Shown: positions 9,094-17,827, numbered from the stretch's first letter. The stretch: 64,000 bases of DNA from Cellulophaga sp. 20_2_10 (GCF_023476645.1 NZ_JAMCOJ010000001.1:186001-250000); one strand, 5' to 3'. A program made the numbers and translations. Notes: a model not told the origin generated them from the letters alone.

Positions 9094-10205
9094 TCTGATA
9101 ATTGATTAAAGTCTTTAATATCTAATGCTGAAAAAGGGTTATTAGATTCTTCATTTTGAGGAAATTTATAACCTTTCCCTCCAAATTTATCATTTGAGTC
9201 TATGCCATTTCTCGGAGCTGTCAACGTATCAGGAGCAAAGGTTGATAATTCTTTATTATATAATCGAAAATGTATTCTTTCGATTCTATTTGTTAAAATA
9301 TCAATATCAAATATATTGTAACCAGGAACATATGAAATGTGATTTTCATCAGGGTTATTTAAGCTTGCTCTTCCTCTAAAACCATAACAACTTCCAATTT
9401 GGTTTACATAATGACTTGATTTATTTTTATGATAATGACCATATAAGAATAAGTTAATATTTTTTGTAGTTAAAAAGCGTACAACTTCGTTTTCTTCTTC
9501 AAAGTTTTCCAACGAGTGATGAAGTAAGCAAATATTTAAATTAGTACCTGATTTATCTAATTCACGTAATCCATCATATAATTGTTTAGCACCGAAATAA
9601 TGCTTATTCATATCTTTATTTTCTAGTAAACAAGTTGAACATCTCCATGAGTCATTTATTAAAATAAAACCAATTTTGAATTGAGATTGATAATTATAAA
9701 TGTATGTAGATTGGTTGTTTGTAGGCTTATAATTAGGAGTTGAAGAATGAAATTTACTTTCAAAATCTTTAAATTTCTTTATTCGAAGATTTGAACTATT
9801 GAAATTATTTTCATTTTTTATTAAATAATTTTTGACTTCTTTATCATCAATTTCCATTTTCATTTTTTTTTCATCAACCCATAATATTTCATTTTCATCA
9901 ATATCATGATTACCAGGTATGAATAGAAATTTTGATTTTGGTATATTTAATTCTTTAGAAATTGGATCGATAAAATATTCTTCAAAAAAATCATATGGAT
10001 TTATATGTTTTTTGTATTGAGGTAATTTTTTTAGGGAATGTCCACCTTTATCGACTAAATCGCCAGTAATGACAATTAAATCAATAGGCTTTTCAATAAC
10101 ATTATAACTTTTTAAATCTCTAATTAATGCAATTTTAAGATTGTCATCAAATTCATCAAAATTTTCTTTTGAAAGATGAATGTCGGTTAAATGGATTATG
10201 CGCAT
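9090..10205 (-). CDS. calcineurin-like metallophosphoesterase paired with the NACHT NTPase
   Basis: A 371-residue enzyme of the two-metal phosphoesterase fold. All metal-ligand motifs are intact: Asp8-x-His10 (TDIH), GDLVD with Asp49, GNHD with Asn99/His100, LHH at 228-230, and GHYH with His257/His259. The family includes nucleases (Mre11/SbcD), cyclic-nucleotide phosphodiesterases and protein phosphatases; the CpdA-like start MRIIHLTDIH does not decide the substrate. An insertion at ~110-165 and a C-terminal tail rich in Asn, Asp and Gly after ~330 distinguish it. The gene is first in the operon, overlaps the NACHT gene by ATGA, and has a TActTTTG promoter element just upstream. A nuclease or nucleotide-degrading effector gated by the NTPase is the simplest hypothesis. 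Confidence 0.85.
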   Translation of the reverse strand: MRIIHLTDIHLSKENFDEFDDNLKIALIRDLKSYNVIEKPIDLIVITGDLVDKGGHSLKKLPQYKKHINPYDFFEEYFIDPISKELNIPKSKFLFIPGNHDIDENEILWVDEKKMKMEIDDKEVKNYLIKNENNFNSSNLRIKKFKDFESKFHSSTPNYKPTNNQSTYIYNYQSQFKIGFILINDSWRCSTCLLENKDMNKHYFGAKQLYDGLRELDKSGTNLNICLLHHSLENFEEENEVVRFLTTKNINLFLYGHYHKNKSSHYVNQIGSCYGFRGRASLNNPDENHISYVPGYNIFDIDILTNRIERIHFRLYNKELSTFAPDTLTAPRNGIDSNDKFGGKGYKFPQNEESNNPFSALDIKDFNQLSE

Positions 10206-10225
10206 TATTTATTATTGGTTATTCT

Positions 10226-10253
10226 CAAAAGTAAAAAGAAATATTAACTTGAA
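10226..10253 (-). promoter_or_regulatory. candidate promoter of the metallophosphoesterase-NACHT operon
   Basis: On the minus strand TACTTTTG (10226-10233) matches the -7 consensus TAnnTTTG exactly, with TTC (one mismatch to TTG) 17 bases upstream. The start codon is 20 bases downstream, implying a very short leader. Confidence 0.45.
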
Positions 10254-10289
10254 ACTATATTATGTAAATGTTTTCGACATTTAAAACGA

Positions 10290-10761
10290 CCTCATAACCC
10301 CGAAGCTTCGGGGTGGTAAAACAATAAGGTGACGTGAGCGTTCTTATTTTAGGTTATACGAATGCAATTATCCTGTGGATGATTGTATTTGGATAAAACA
10401 CTTTACTTAATGTATGTTTCAAATCGTATTAAGCTAAAGTTGTACATTATACATTTTCTTTATGCTACATAGTCTAAAATATCGAGAAAATTTATGTACT
10501 TAATTGCCAATCCACGAGAATCGCGTATTTAAAAATTTCTGTATCTAATTAAAGGATACTCAAATTATGAGCAGTATGACTTGTGTTTTTATAACTTTTA
10601 GTGAAATTCTTTTAATCTTATAATTAATAACAAATAGACTTTTGCATAATTATAGCTACACATCTAAATTATTCTAACGAAGCCACAATTAGCTTTACAT
10701 AATTACTCGATATAAGCCAAAAGGCAATTATATCATTAATTATGTAAAATATCGCCCAAAA
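10290..10761 (+). repeat. long non-coding direct repeat, copy 2 (right boundary of accessory segment)
   Basis: About 472 bases, same orientation as 2185-2691. The first 43 bases are identical to copy 1 and contain the same 16-bp palindrome at 10298-10313. Shared blocks continue to ATCGCCCAAAA at 10751-10761. It lacks about 23 bases that copy 1 has and carries many point differences, so the duplication is old or the two copies were separate members of a dispersed family. There is no coding frame. It lies between the defence-like operon and glpD. Confidence 0.85.
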
Positions 10762-10823
10762 GCGCTATTACGCTAATTGTTATAATATGCACTATAATTT
10801 ACATTATGTAAAATAGAATAATT

Positions 10824-10848
10824 AAAACCACGCGTACATTGTGGTTTT
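10824..10848 (-). terminator. likely terminator of glpD
   Basis: AAAACCAC (10824-10831) pairs with GTGGTTTT (10841-10848) eight bases beyond the glpD stop. Read on the minus strand the stem ends in four T, followed by AATTA. The T-tract is short. Confidence 0.5.
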
Positions 10849-10855
10849 CTCGATC

Positions 10856-12553
10856 TTATTTAAACTCTTCTGCGTAATACGTTTCAGCATCTTGCAATAA
10901 CAGCTGCATCTTTTCTCTTTCTAATACAACCCTTATAGTATCCCAATTTAAATACGAAACAAAATCATCTACAATACAATCTAGAAATGTAGAAATACTA
11001 GAGATATTAAAATACAAACGACCAGTTCTACGTACAAAGAAATCTGTAAGGCTGTTTGTCATTTCAAAATGGATACAATACCAAAGTTCTGCCCTAATAA
11101 GATTCTCTAACGCATTAGTACCTGTAAAAGATGCTGCTTTATCTAAAATGGTTGATGCCTTTTTACCATAGGTAGTACACAAATACCACGCATAATATGC
11201 ATCTGTAATCTGTAGCTCTTTTAATTCTATTTCTAATTCTTTTTGGTATGCAGCAACTTCTTCATCAGAGGTCATTGCGGGTTCTACCAACGGTAATTCT
11301 TCTGTAATAGAATCGCGTAAAGTATCTTTTTTATCGTCTGTAACCGTCTTTAACACCGCATCTATAACACGTTGTGCCATTTTTCTGTAACCTGTAAGTT
11401 TTCCGCCCGCAATAGAAATTAATCCGCTAGATGAAACAAATATTTCATCTTTTCTAGACAACTCAGACGGATCTTTATCTTCTTCATGAATAAGTGGTCG
11501 TAAACCTGCCCAGTTAGATTCTATATCATCTACCGTTAAATGTAATCCAGGAAATGTATGGTTTGTAGCATTTAATAAATAATCTGCATCATCTTCTGTA
11601 GCCACTACCCTTTCTAAATTACCAGAATAGTTGGTGTCTGTTGTACCCACATAAGTAGATCTACCGCGTGGTATGGCAAAGATCATACGGCCATCTTCTA
11701 CATCAAAATACACAGATTGTTTTATTGGTAATTTATCAAACGGAAAAACAAGATGTACACCTTTTGTTAAATGCAGGTGTTTTTTGCTCATAGACGCATC
11801 TTTTTTACGCAATGTATCTACCCAAGGTCCAGCTGCAGAAACATAGTTAGTAGCGCTAATATTAAGTGTATTGCCTGTGTTTTTATCTACACAATTAAGG
11901 CTTTCTATAATGTGGTCTTTGCTATACACAAAAGATTCCATTTCGCAATAGTTTACTATCGTTGCTCCAAATTCCGTAGCTTTTTTAAGTATTTCTATGG
12001 TTAATCTAGCATCATCTGTTCTGTATTCCGCATAATAACCACTGCCAAGCACAACGGCATCATCTAACAAAGGTTCTTTAGCTAAGGTTTCTTCTTTGTC
12101 TAACATTCTACGTCTGTCATCACCTTCTACATTGGCAAGCATATCGTAGACTTTTAAACCAATGGCAGTCATCATTTTACCATACGTACCGCCTTCTATT
12201 AAGGGCAGTAACATTTTTTCGGGAACCACTAAATGCGGTGCTAATTTGTGTACAATAGCACGCTCAGATCCAGATTCTCTAACCAATCCTATTTCCAACT
12301 GTTTTAAGTAACGTAAACCACCGTGTATTAATTTGGTTGACTTATTACTTGTGCCAGAGGCAAAATCTTTCTTCTCTACCAAACAAACGTTTAAACCTCT
12401 AGAAGATGCATCTAGTGCAATACCTGCACCAGTTACACCACCACCAATAATAATTAAATCGAACTTTGTGGATACTATTTTTTTAAGTTGTTCTGGTCTG
12501 TCTAAAACAGAAAAACGTAGTGCGTTTGTTTTGGAATTAGTGTTATTATACAT
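10856..12553 (-). CDS. glpD: FAD-dependent glycerol-3-phosphate dehydrogenase
   Basis: Oxidises sn-glycerol 3-phosphate to dihydroxyacetone phosphate and passes electrons to the quinone pool at the inner membrane. Residues 32-60 form the FAD-binding Rossmann motif (FDLIIIGGGVTGAGIALDAS, then EKKDFASGTS). KLIHGGLRYL at 74-83 is the family signature, and GLRPLIHEE and GGKLTGYRKMA occur further on. The length of 565 residues fits the bacterial GlpD/GPO family, including the C-terminal helical domain. The gene stands alone with its own terminator. No glycerol kinase or facilitator gene is in view. Confidence 0.93.
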   Translation of the reverse strand: MYNNTNSKTNALRFSVLDRPEQLKKIVSTKFDLIIIGGGVTGAGIALDASSRGLNVCLVEKKDFASGTSNKSTKLIHGGLRYLKQLEIGLVRESGSERAIVHKLAPHLVVPEKMLLPLIEGGTYGKMMTAIGLKVYDMLANVEGDDRRRMLDKEETLAKEPLLDDAVVLGSGYYAEYRTDDARLTIEILKKATEFGATIVNYCEMESFVYSKDHIIESLNCVDKNTGNTLNISATNYVSAAGPWVDTLRKKDASMSKKHLHLTKGVHLVFPFDKLPIKQSVYFDVEDGRMIFAIPRGRSTYVGTTDTNYSGNLERVVATEDDADYLLNATNHTFPGLHLTVDDIESNWAGLRPLIHEEDKDPSELSRKDEIFVSSSGLISIAGGKLTGYRKMAQRVIDAVLKTVTDDKKDTLRDSITEELPLVEPAMTSDEEVAAYQKELEIELKELQITDAYYAWYLCTTYGKKASTILDKAASFTGTNALENLIRAELWYCIHFEMTNSLTDFFVRRTGRLYFNISSISTFLDCIVDDFVSYLNWDTIRVVLEREKMQLLLQDAETYYAEEFK

Positions 12554-12808
12554 ACTATTTTTAGCTTCTTTATTAATTAAGAAAGAACAAATTACTTGGT
12601 AGGTTTATTCTAACTACGGGTGTACTACAAATAGTATACCTAACAATAAAGATACTTATTAGATTACTTAGAAAAACATAAACGTTAATTATTACGAAAT
12701 ATAATATTATGGGGTTCTAAAATTTTATTTTTCATAATTCTGCTTTTTTCCAAGATCCAAGAATTAGACCTAAAACGTAGATAGATTTTAACCCTTAAAC
12801 AAAACAAA

Positions 12809-13117
12809 ATGAGAACAATAAGTATTCTATTATTTGCTTTAGCAACAGCCGTTGTATCTACATTTACAACAGAAACTTTTACAGGGAACTACGCTGGTTT
12901 AGAAAATGACATGTATGTTTTTACTACTGATGACGGAACAACTATGGAGTTTGATGATATTAGTCCGGAAGCATTAGAAAAATACGCGCTTACAGATGAG
13001 ACTTTCATAGGTAAAACATTTAAGGTGAGCTACGAGTCTTTAACCTACACAGATGAAGAAACTGAAGAGGATATACTAAAGTATACCATAATAGATTTAG
13101 AGTTATTAGAAGAATAA
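12809..13117 (+). CDS. small exported protein, paralogue A
   Basis: A 102-residue protein with a probable signal peptide (MRTISILLFALATAVVS), followed by an acidic domain of ~80 residues with FTGNYAGLENDMYVF, TTMEFDDISPEALE and GKTFKVSYES. The next gene encodes a paralogue of the same length with matching motifs. I do not recognise a named family. The pattern of a small domain with a strand-rich body and acidic C-terminus (TDEETEEDILKYT) suggests a periplasmic or surface protein. It has its own 5' region and is separated from its paralogue by ~250 bases without a clear terminator. Confidence 0.7.
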   Translation: MRTISILLFALATAVVSTFTTETFTGNYAGLENDMYVFTTDDGTTMEFDDISPEALEKYALTDETFIGKTFKVSYESLTYTDEETEEDILKYTIIDLELLEE

Positions 13118-13367
13118 TTCTAGGTATACCACTCCAATGTTGCATATTAGCAATGCCACTACCCTATAACTAGCAATAATTTAAACATTTAACATAATTA
13201 CATATTAAATACGCATTACGCTAATAATCAATGATTTACAAATCACAAATTGTTAAATATGAAACAATTAATGATTAAAAATGTAAAAACATAACTTTTT
13301 ATAACATCTAAATAATTGTTGGCTGCGTAGATATATCAGTTATTAACCCTAAATAAATTTGAACACT

Positions 13368-13676
13368 ATGAAAACATTATCAATTGTATTATTCGCTTTA
13401 GCAACTGCAGTAACTTCTTTAGTTTCTACAGAAACAGTAACTGCTACTTATGCTGGTTTTGAAAACGAAGTTTATCAATTTATAGCAGAAGATGGTTCTA
13501 CTTTAGAGTTTCAAGGCATTAGCGCAGAAGCTTTAGAACAACAAGATTTATCTGATGATTCTTTAAAAGGAAAAACATTTGTAATTTCTTACGAAAGTGA
13601 GACTGTTATGGATGAAGAAACAGAAGAAGAAATGACTACAAATATTATTGTAGGTCTAGAATTACAGGAAGAATAG
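13368..13676 (+). CDS. small exported protein, paralogue B
   Basis: A 102-residue paralogue of the gene before it. I chose the ATG at 13368; a TTG three codons upstream (13359) is also in frame, but the ATG gives the same length and the same start (MKTLSIVLFALATAVTS) as paralogue A. Shared motifs are TATYAGFENEVYQF, STLEFQGISAEALE, GKTFVISYES and MDEETEEE. A signal peptide is likely; the mature domain is acidic. A strong terminator follows. Function unknown. Confidence 0.72.
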   Translation: MKTLSIVLFALATAVTSLVSTETVTATYAGFENEVYQFIAEDGSTLEFQGISAEALEQQDLSDDSLKGKTFVISYESETVMDEETEEEMTTNIIVGLELQEE

Positions 13677-13703
13677 ATCTTATTTTTCTATCAAATTTTA
13701 CGA

Positions 13704-13731
13704 GCGCAGCTGTTAAAGCTGCGCTTTTTTT
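13704..13731 (+). terminator. terminator of paralogue B
   Basis: GCGCAGCT (13704-13711) pairs with AGCTGCGC (13717-13724) over a five-base loop, followed by seven T. Confidence 0.88.
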
Positions 13732-13827
13732 GTTTTTTACTAAAAATGCAACCTATTAATTTAGAAAGTCTTAAATATGAACCTAGAACTAATCTTTTAA
13801 CTTTAATATAATATTAGGTTTAAACAT

Positions 13828-13858
13828 TTGATTTTTTCGTGTACTATATGTACCTTCA
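13828..13858 (+). promoter_or_regulatory. candidate promoter of hpf
   Basis: TTG at 13828-13830, 20 bases, then TACCTTCA at 13851-13858, close to TTG-N17-23-TAnnTTTG. The start codon is 22 bases downstream. Confidence 0.45.
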
Positions 13859-13880
13859 AACAAAGAAAAACATTTGACCT

Positions 13881-14183
13881 ATGAACATAAACTTTCACTA
13901 CGACGGGGTTACAGCTAGTAACCGCTTAGAAATATTAATAGCTAAGAAAATTGATAAACTTTTTAATAAGTACGACTTTATTGTAAGTGCAGATGTGTTC
14001 TTTAAAAAAGAGAATACAAGCTCACCAGAAAAAGGTAAGGTAATTGGTGTGCGTTTAAGTGCTCCTGGACCAAGATTATTCTCGGAATCTAGTGAAGCAT
14101 CATATGAAGCAGCTATTACATCTAGTGTAGATGATTTAAGTAGACAATTAGAAAAAAGAAAAGCTAAAATGAAAACGCATTAG
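13881..14183 (+). CDS. hpf: short ribosome hibernation promoting factor
   Basis: Binds the 30S subunit at the mRNA/tRNA channel and promotes inactive 100S ribosomes in slow growth. The 100 residues show the short HPF/YfiA (sigma-54 modulation) fold: MNINFHYDGVTASNRLEILI, then KIDKLFNKYD, a central strand VSADVFFKKE, and the helix SSEASYEAAITSSVDDLSRQ with a basic tail KRKAKMKTH. The C-terminal dimerisation domain of long HPF is absent. It is single, with a promoter immediately upstream and a terminator shared with the convergent dehydrogenase gene. Confidence 0.88.
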   Translation: MNINFHYDGVTASNRLEILIAKKIDKLFNKYDFIVSADVFFKKENTSSPEKGKVIGVRLSAPGPRLFSESSEASYEAAITSSVDDLSRQLEKRKAKMKTH

Positions 14184-14228
14184 TAATGTGTTTCCATTTT
14201 AGCTTTTGACAACATTTTAATGTTGTTT

Positions 14229-14266
14229 AAAAAACTGTTAGCCTTTTAATACGCTAACAGTTTTTT
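14229..14266 (+). terminator. convergent terminator overlapping the end of the E1 gene
   Basis: AAAAAACTGTTAGC (14229-14242) pairs with GCTAACAGTTTTTT (14253-14266). It serves hpf on the plus strand. The right arm lies inside the last codons of the minus-strand E1 gene, whose stop is at 14246-14248, so both genes share one hairpin. Confidence 0.8.
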
Positions 14267-16222
14267 TAGTTCTTGCTCAAATCGTTCTCTTGGTTGGTAT
14301 TCTTTTTCTAAATCTTTAGCAAACGGTATTGGTGTTTCTATACTTGCTACACGCTTAACTGGTGCATCTAAATACTCAAAACAATCTTCCATTACCATTG
14401 CAGAAATATCACTTGCAATACCACCAAACATACTATCTTCTTGTAAAATAATAAGTCGACCTGTTTTTTGCACAGACGCATATATAGCTTCGGTGTCTAA
14501 AGGTGCTAGTGATCTTAAATCTAAAAGATCTGCACTAATACCTGTATTATTCTCTAAGGTTTCTAATGCCCAATGTACACCTGCACCATACGTTACAATA
14601 GTAACCGCACTACCCTCTTTTAAAAGACTTGCTTTACCTAGTGGTAGTGTATAATAGTTTTCTGGAACATCTTGGTATATGCTTCTGTACAAGGCTTTAT
14701 GCTCAAAAAACAATACCGGATTTGGATCTTCTATTGCTGTTGCTAATAAACCTTTAGCATCATAAGGGAAAGCAGGATACACCACTTTTAAACCTGGTGT
14801 TTTTGTAAACCAAGCTTCATTTGTTTGGGAATGAAAAGGTCCCGCGCCAACGCCACCGCCGCAAGGCATACGAACTACAATGTCTGCCTTTTCTGCCCAA
14901 CGGTAATGAGATTTAGCCAATAGGTTTACAATTGGATTAAAACCACTACTTACAAAATCTGCAAATTGCATCTCCATAACAGCTTTGTATCCATTAATAG
15001 ATAAGCCCATTGCAGTAGAAACTATGGCCGACTCACAAATTGGTGTATTCCGTACGCGTTCTGTACCAAATTCGGCCACAAAACCATCGGTAATTTTAAA
15101 AGCACCACCATATTCGGCAATATCTTGTCCCATAATTACAAGATTTTCATACTTTTCCATCGCTTGTCTTAAGCCTTCAGAAATAGCATCAACCAAACGA
15201 ATATTTTTTTCTATGCCTACAGGTTTTATTTCTTCAAAATTAAATGGTTTAAAAACATCATGTAACTCATTCTCTATAGTAGAACTTATTTTAGGCTCAT
15301 CAAAAGCAAGTTGTAAGTTTTCGTTTATTTCGGTCTTAATTGCTGCTTTAATACTAGCAATTAAATCATCATCTAGAACTTTTTTACTTTTTAAGAACGT
15401 TTCGTAATTCGTTATAGGATCTTTTTTAGCCCATTCGTCTAACAAACTGCCTGGAACATAAGCTGTACCACTAGCCTCTTCATGACCCCGCATTCTAAAG
15501 GTTAAAAACTCTATTAATATAGGTCTAGGATTTTTTCTAATGCTCTCGCACAATTCATTTACCTTACTATACACCTCTAAAATATTGTTACCGTCTATTT
15601 GGTAAGATTCTATACCATAGCCAATACCTTTGTCTACCAAATGCTCGCAAAAATACTGCTCTTTGGTAGGCGTAGATAAGCCATAACCGTTGTTTTCTAT
15701 ACAAAATAAAACAGGCAATTGCCATACTGCAGCAACGTTTAATGCCTCGTGAAAGTCGCCCTCACTAGTAGCACCTTCTCCCGTAAACACTGCTGTTACC
15801 TTGCCATTGTCTTTTAGCTTGTCTGCCAAAGCAATACCATCTGCAACTCCTAATTGCGGACCAAGGTGAGAGATCATCCCAACAATGTTAAACTCTTGTG
15901 TACCAAAATGAAAGCTACGGTCTCTACCTTTTGTAAATCCGTTCGCTTTTCCTTGCCATTGCGAAAACAATCTATATAAAGGAATGTCTCTTGTAGTAAA
16001 GACCCCTAAATTACGGTGCATTGGCAAAATATACTCGTTATTTTGCAAAGCGCTAGTGACACCAACAGAAATAGCCTCTTGTCCTATGCCACTAAACCAT
16101 TTAGAAATTTTGCCTTGACGTAATAATATAAGCATTTTTTCTTCGATTAAACGTGGCTTTATCATACGTTTGTACAATAATAACTGCTCTTCTGAAGAAA
16201 TAGTTTCGGTATTGAATTCCAT
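14246..16222 (-). CDS. fused E1 alpha-beta subunit of a 2-oxoacid dehydrogenase (branched-chain type)
   Basis: Thiamine-diphosphate decarboxylase of a 2-oxoacid dehydrogenase complex, most likely the branched-chain 2-oxoisovalerate complex. Alpha and beta subunits are fused in one 658-residue chain, as is common in Bacteroidota. Alpha part, ~1-325: KWFSGIGQEAISVG, LPMHRNLGVF, and the cofactor motif VFTGEGATSEGDF ending in ENNGYG. Beta part, ~340-658: VDAISEGLRQAMEKYENLVIMGQD, then PICESAIVSTAMGLS and MQFADFV. The gene is monocistronic in this window; E2 and E3 are not here. Pyruvate or acetoin E1 is less likely, since Bacteroidota pyruvate E1 is usually encoded as separate subunits. Confidence 0.88.
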   Translation of the reverse strand: MEFNTETISSEEQLLLYKRMIKPRLIEEKMLILLRQGKISKWFSGIGQEAISVGVTSALQNNEYILPMHRNLGVFTTRDIPLYRLFSQWQGKANGFTKGRDRSFHFGTQEFNIVGMISHLGPQLGVADGIALADKLKDNGKVTAVFTGEGATSEGDFHEALNVAAVWQLPVLFCIENNGYGLSTPTKEQYFCEHLVDKGIGYGIESYQIDGNNILEVYSKVNELCESIRKNPRPILIEFLTFRMRGHEEASGTAYVPGSLLDEWAKKDPITNYETFLKSKKVLDDDLIASIKAAIKTEINENLQLAFDEPKISSTIENELHDVFKPFNFEEIKPVGIEKNIRLVDAISEGLRQAMEKYENLVIMGQDIAEYGGAFKITDGFVAEFGTERVRNTPICESAIVSTAMGLSINGYKAVMEMQFADFVSSGFNPIVNLLAKSHYRWAEKADIVVRMPCGGGVGAGPFHSQTNEAWFTKTPGLKVVYPAFPYDAKGLLATAIEDPNPVLFFEHKALYRSIYQDVPENYYTLPLGKASLLKEGSAVTIVTYGAGVHWALETLENNTGISADLLDLRSLAPLDTEAIYASVQKTGRLIILQEDSMFGGIASDISAMVMEDCFEYLDAPVKRVASIETPIPFAKDLEKEYQPRERFEQELKKLLAY

Positions 16223-16350
16223 TTAGCGGAAAATTTTATAAATTGAGAAATAAAAGTAACAAATTAGAAGAGATGTTGTTACAAAAATCAATAATTTATC
16301 AAAGAATGTTAGATTATTATTAAATTTGAATATCTAAAAAATATTAAACG

Positions 16351-17301
16351 ATGAGTTCTATTCCAAGTGTCAATTTACAGGAATTTTTATCTGATGACAA
16401 TACGCAAAAACAAAAGTTTATTAATGAAATTGGTAGTGCTTTTGAAAACATAGGCTTTGTTGCCTTAAGTGGTCACTTTTTGTCTGATGAGTTAGTGGCA
16501 GATTTATATGAAGAAATTAAAGTCTTTTTTAATCAGCCTCAAGAATTAAAAGATAGTTATGAAATTGAAGGTATTGGCGGTCAACGTGGCTATACTTCTT
16601 TTGGTAAGGAACATGCAAAAGGAAAAAAAGAAGGAGATTTAAAAGAGTTTTGGCATTTTGGACAGTATGTAGAAAACGATCCTAAATTAGCAGCAGAATA
16701 TCCTGATAATGTATTAGTTCAAGAACAGCCTAATTTTAACGTTATTGGTGAAGAAACCTATAAAATGTTAGAGAAAACGGCAAAATATGTACTTAGAGCT
16801 CTTGCATTACACTTAAACTTAGAAGAAACGTATTTTGATAATTATATTAAAAATGGGAATTCTATTTTAAGACCTATACATTACCCACCAATTAAGGATG
16901 AACCTAAAAATGCTGTACGTGCTGCAGCTCACGGAGATATTAACCTTATTACATTGTTAATGGGTTCTCACGGTAAAGGTTTACAGGTAAAAAATCATAA
17001 TGGGGACTGGGTAGATGCTATTGCGCGTCCAGATCAACTTATGATTAATGTTGGCGATATGTTATCTAGGTTAACAAACAACAAATTAAAATCTACGATA
17101 CACCAAGTGGTTAACCCACCAAAAGAGCTTTGGGGAACGTCTAGATACTCTATTCCGTTTTTTATGCATCCTGTTAGTGAGATGCCTCTAAATTGTTTAG
17201 AGAACTGTATAGATGAAAACAACCCAAAACAGTTTGATGATACTACTGCTGGTGAGTTTTTACACGAAAGATTAATAGAATTAGGACTTATTAAAGCATA
17301 A
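16351..17301 (+). CDS. isopenicillin-N-synthase-like 2-oxoglutarate/Fe(II) oxygenase
   Basis: Non-haem iron oxygenase of 316 residues. The N-terminal DIOX_N-type region (FINEIGSAFENIGFVALSGH) is followed by the double-stranded beta-helix with the iron ligands His194, Asp196 and His251 (HGDIN; STIHQVV) and the 2-oxoglutarate-binding Arg265-x-Ser267 (RYSIPFF). These match the IPNS/gibberellin-oxidase superfamily; the RxS motif favours use of 2-oxoglutarate. The substrate cannot be told from sequence. No natural-product cluster surrounds it, so housekeeping hydroxylation is plausible. Downstream is a terminator-like hairpin, then the SUI1 gene. Confidence 0.88.
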   Translation: MSSIPSVNLQEFLSDDNTQKQKFINEIGSAFENIGFVALSGHFLSDELVADLYEEIKVFFNQPQELKDSYEIEGIGGQRGYTSFGKEHAKGKKEGDLKEFWHFGQYVENDPKLAAEYPDNVLVQEQPNFNVIGEETYKMLEKTAKYVLRALALHLNLEETYFDNYIKNGNSILRPIHYPPIKDEPKNAVRAAAHGDINLITLLMGSHGKGLQVKNHNGDWVDAIARPDQLMINVGDMLSRLTNNKLKSTIHQVVNPPKELWGTSRYSIPFFMHPVSEMPLNCLENCIDENNPKQFDDTTAGEFLHERLIELGLIKA

Positions 17302-17322
17302 TTCTTCCAAATACACTGCATA

Positions 17323-17377
17323 AAAACAACTAAATATATTGGTATAAGTACATCAATAGTTTAGTTGTTTTCTTTTT
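17323..17377 (+). terminator. terminator-like hairpin after the oxygenase gene
   Basis: AAAACAACTAAA (17323-17334) pairs with TTTAGTTGTTTT (17360-17371) across a 25-base loop, followed by CTTTTT. The stem is perfect over 12 pairs but the loop is long and the stem AT-rich. Confidence 0.5.
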
Positions 17378-17428
17378 AAAATAATTACGCATCATCCCAA
17401 TTAAAAGAACAACCAATACATATTAAAA

Positions 17429-17758
17429 ATGGATTTACAAGATCAGCTAAAAAACCTTTTTCCAGATCATGAACCTTCTAAAGAACAAGAAAAAAAAGCA
17501 CCAAAAACTGACATTTGGTTGCAAGATGATCCCATAATTTGTAAGTACGAGAAAAGAAAAGGCAAACCAATTACCATATTAGAAGGGTACACTGGAGCAG
17601 ATGCAGATTTTAAATTATTAGCCAAGGAATTAAAGCAAAAGCTTAGTGTTGGCGGTAGTTTTAAAAACGATAGTATTATTATTCAAGGTGATTACAGAGA
17701 CCAAATAATGGTGATTTTAAAAGAGAAAGGTTTTAATGTAAAACGTGTTGGCGGTTAA
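17429..17758 (+). CDS. SUI1/eIF1-like translation factor (YciH family)
   Basis: A 109-residue protein. The C-terminal two thirds form an SUI1 domain: RKGKPITILEGYTG, LAKELKQKLSVGGSFKND, and IIQGDYRDQIMVILKEKGF ending in KRVGG. The N-terminal ~35 residues are polar and charged (EPSKEQEKKAPK), as in bacterial YciH-type proteins. Bacterial SUI1 proteins can stand in for eIF1-like fidelity functions on the 30S subunit; the physiological role is not settled. The gene precedes the DUF1835 gene by 69 bases. Confidence 0.88.
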   Translation: MDLQDQLKNLFPDHEPSKEQEKKAPKTDIWLQDDPIICKYEKRKGKPITILEGYTGADADFKLLAKELKQKLSVGGSFKNDSIIIQGDYRDQIMVILKEKGFNVKRVGG

Positions 17759-17827
17759 AAGTGTTAATTTCTTTTTGATTATTTAGATAAAAATGTAATT
17801 TTAATAGTTCAAATCTAGAAAATTACT

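Noticed and set aside
2185-10761. Composite transposon with the direct repeats as insertion sequences.
   Set aside because: The repeats have no transposase frame, no terminal inverted repeats and no visible target-site duplication. I call them repeats, not insertion sequences.
13258-13293. 11-codon frame beginning ATGAAACAATTAATG between the small exported paralogues.
   Set aside because: Too short, low-complexity Lys-rich product, no paralogue and no promoter; chance frame in AT-rich DNA.
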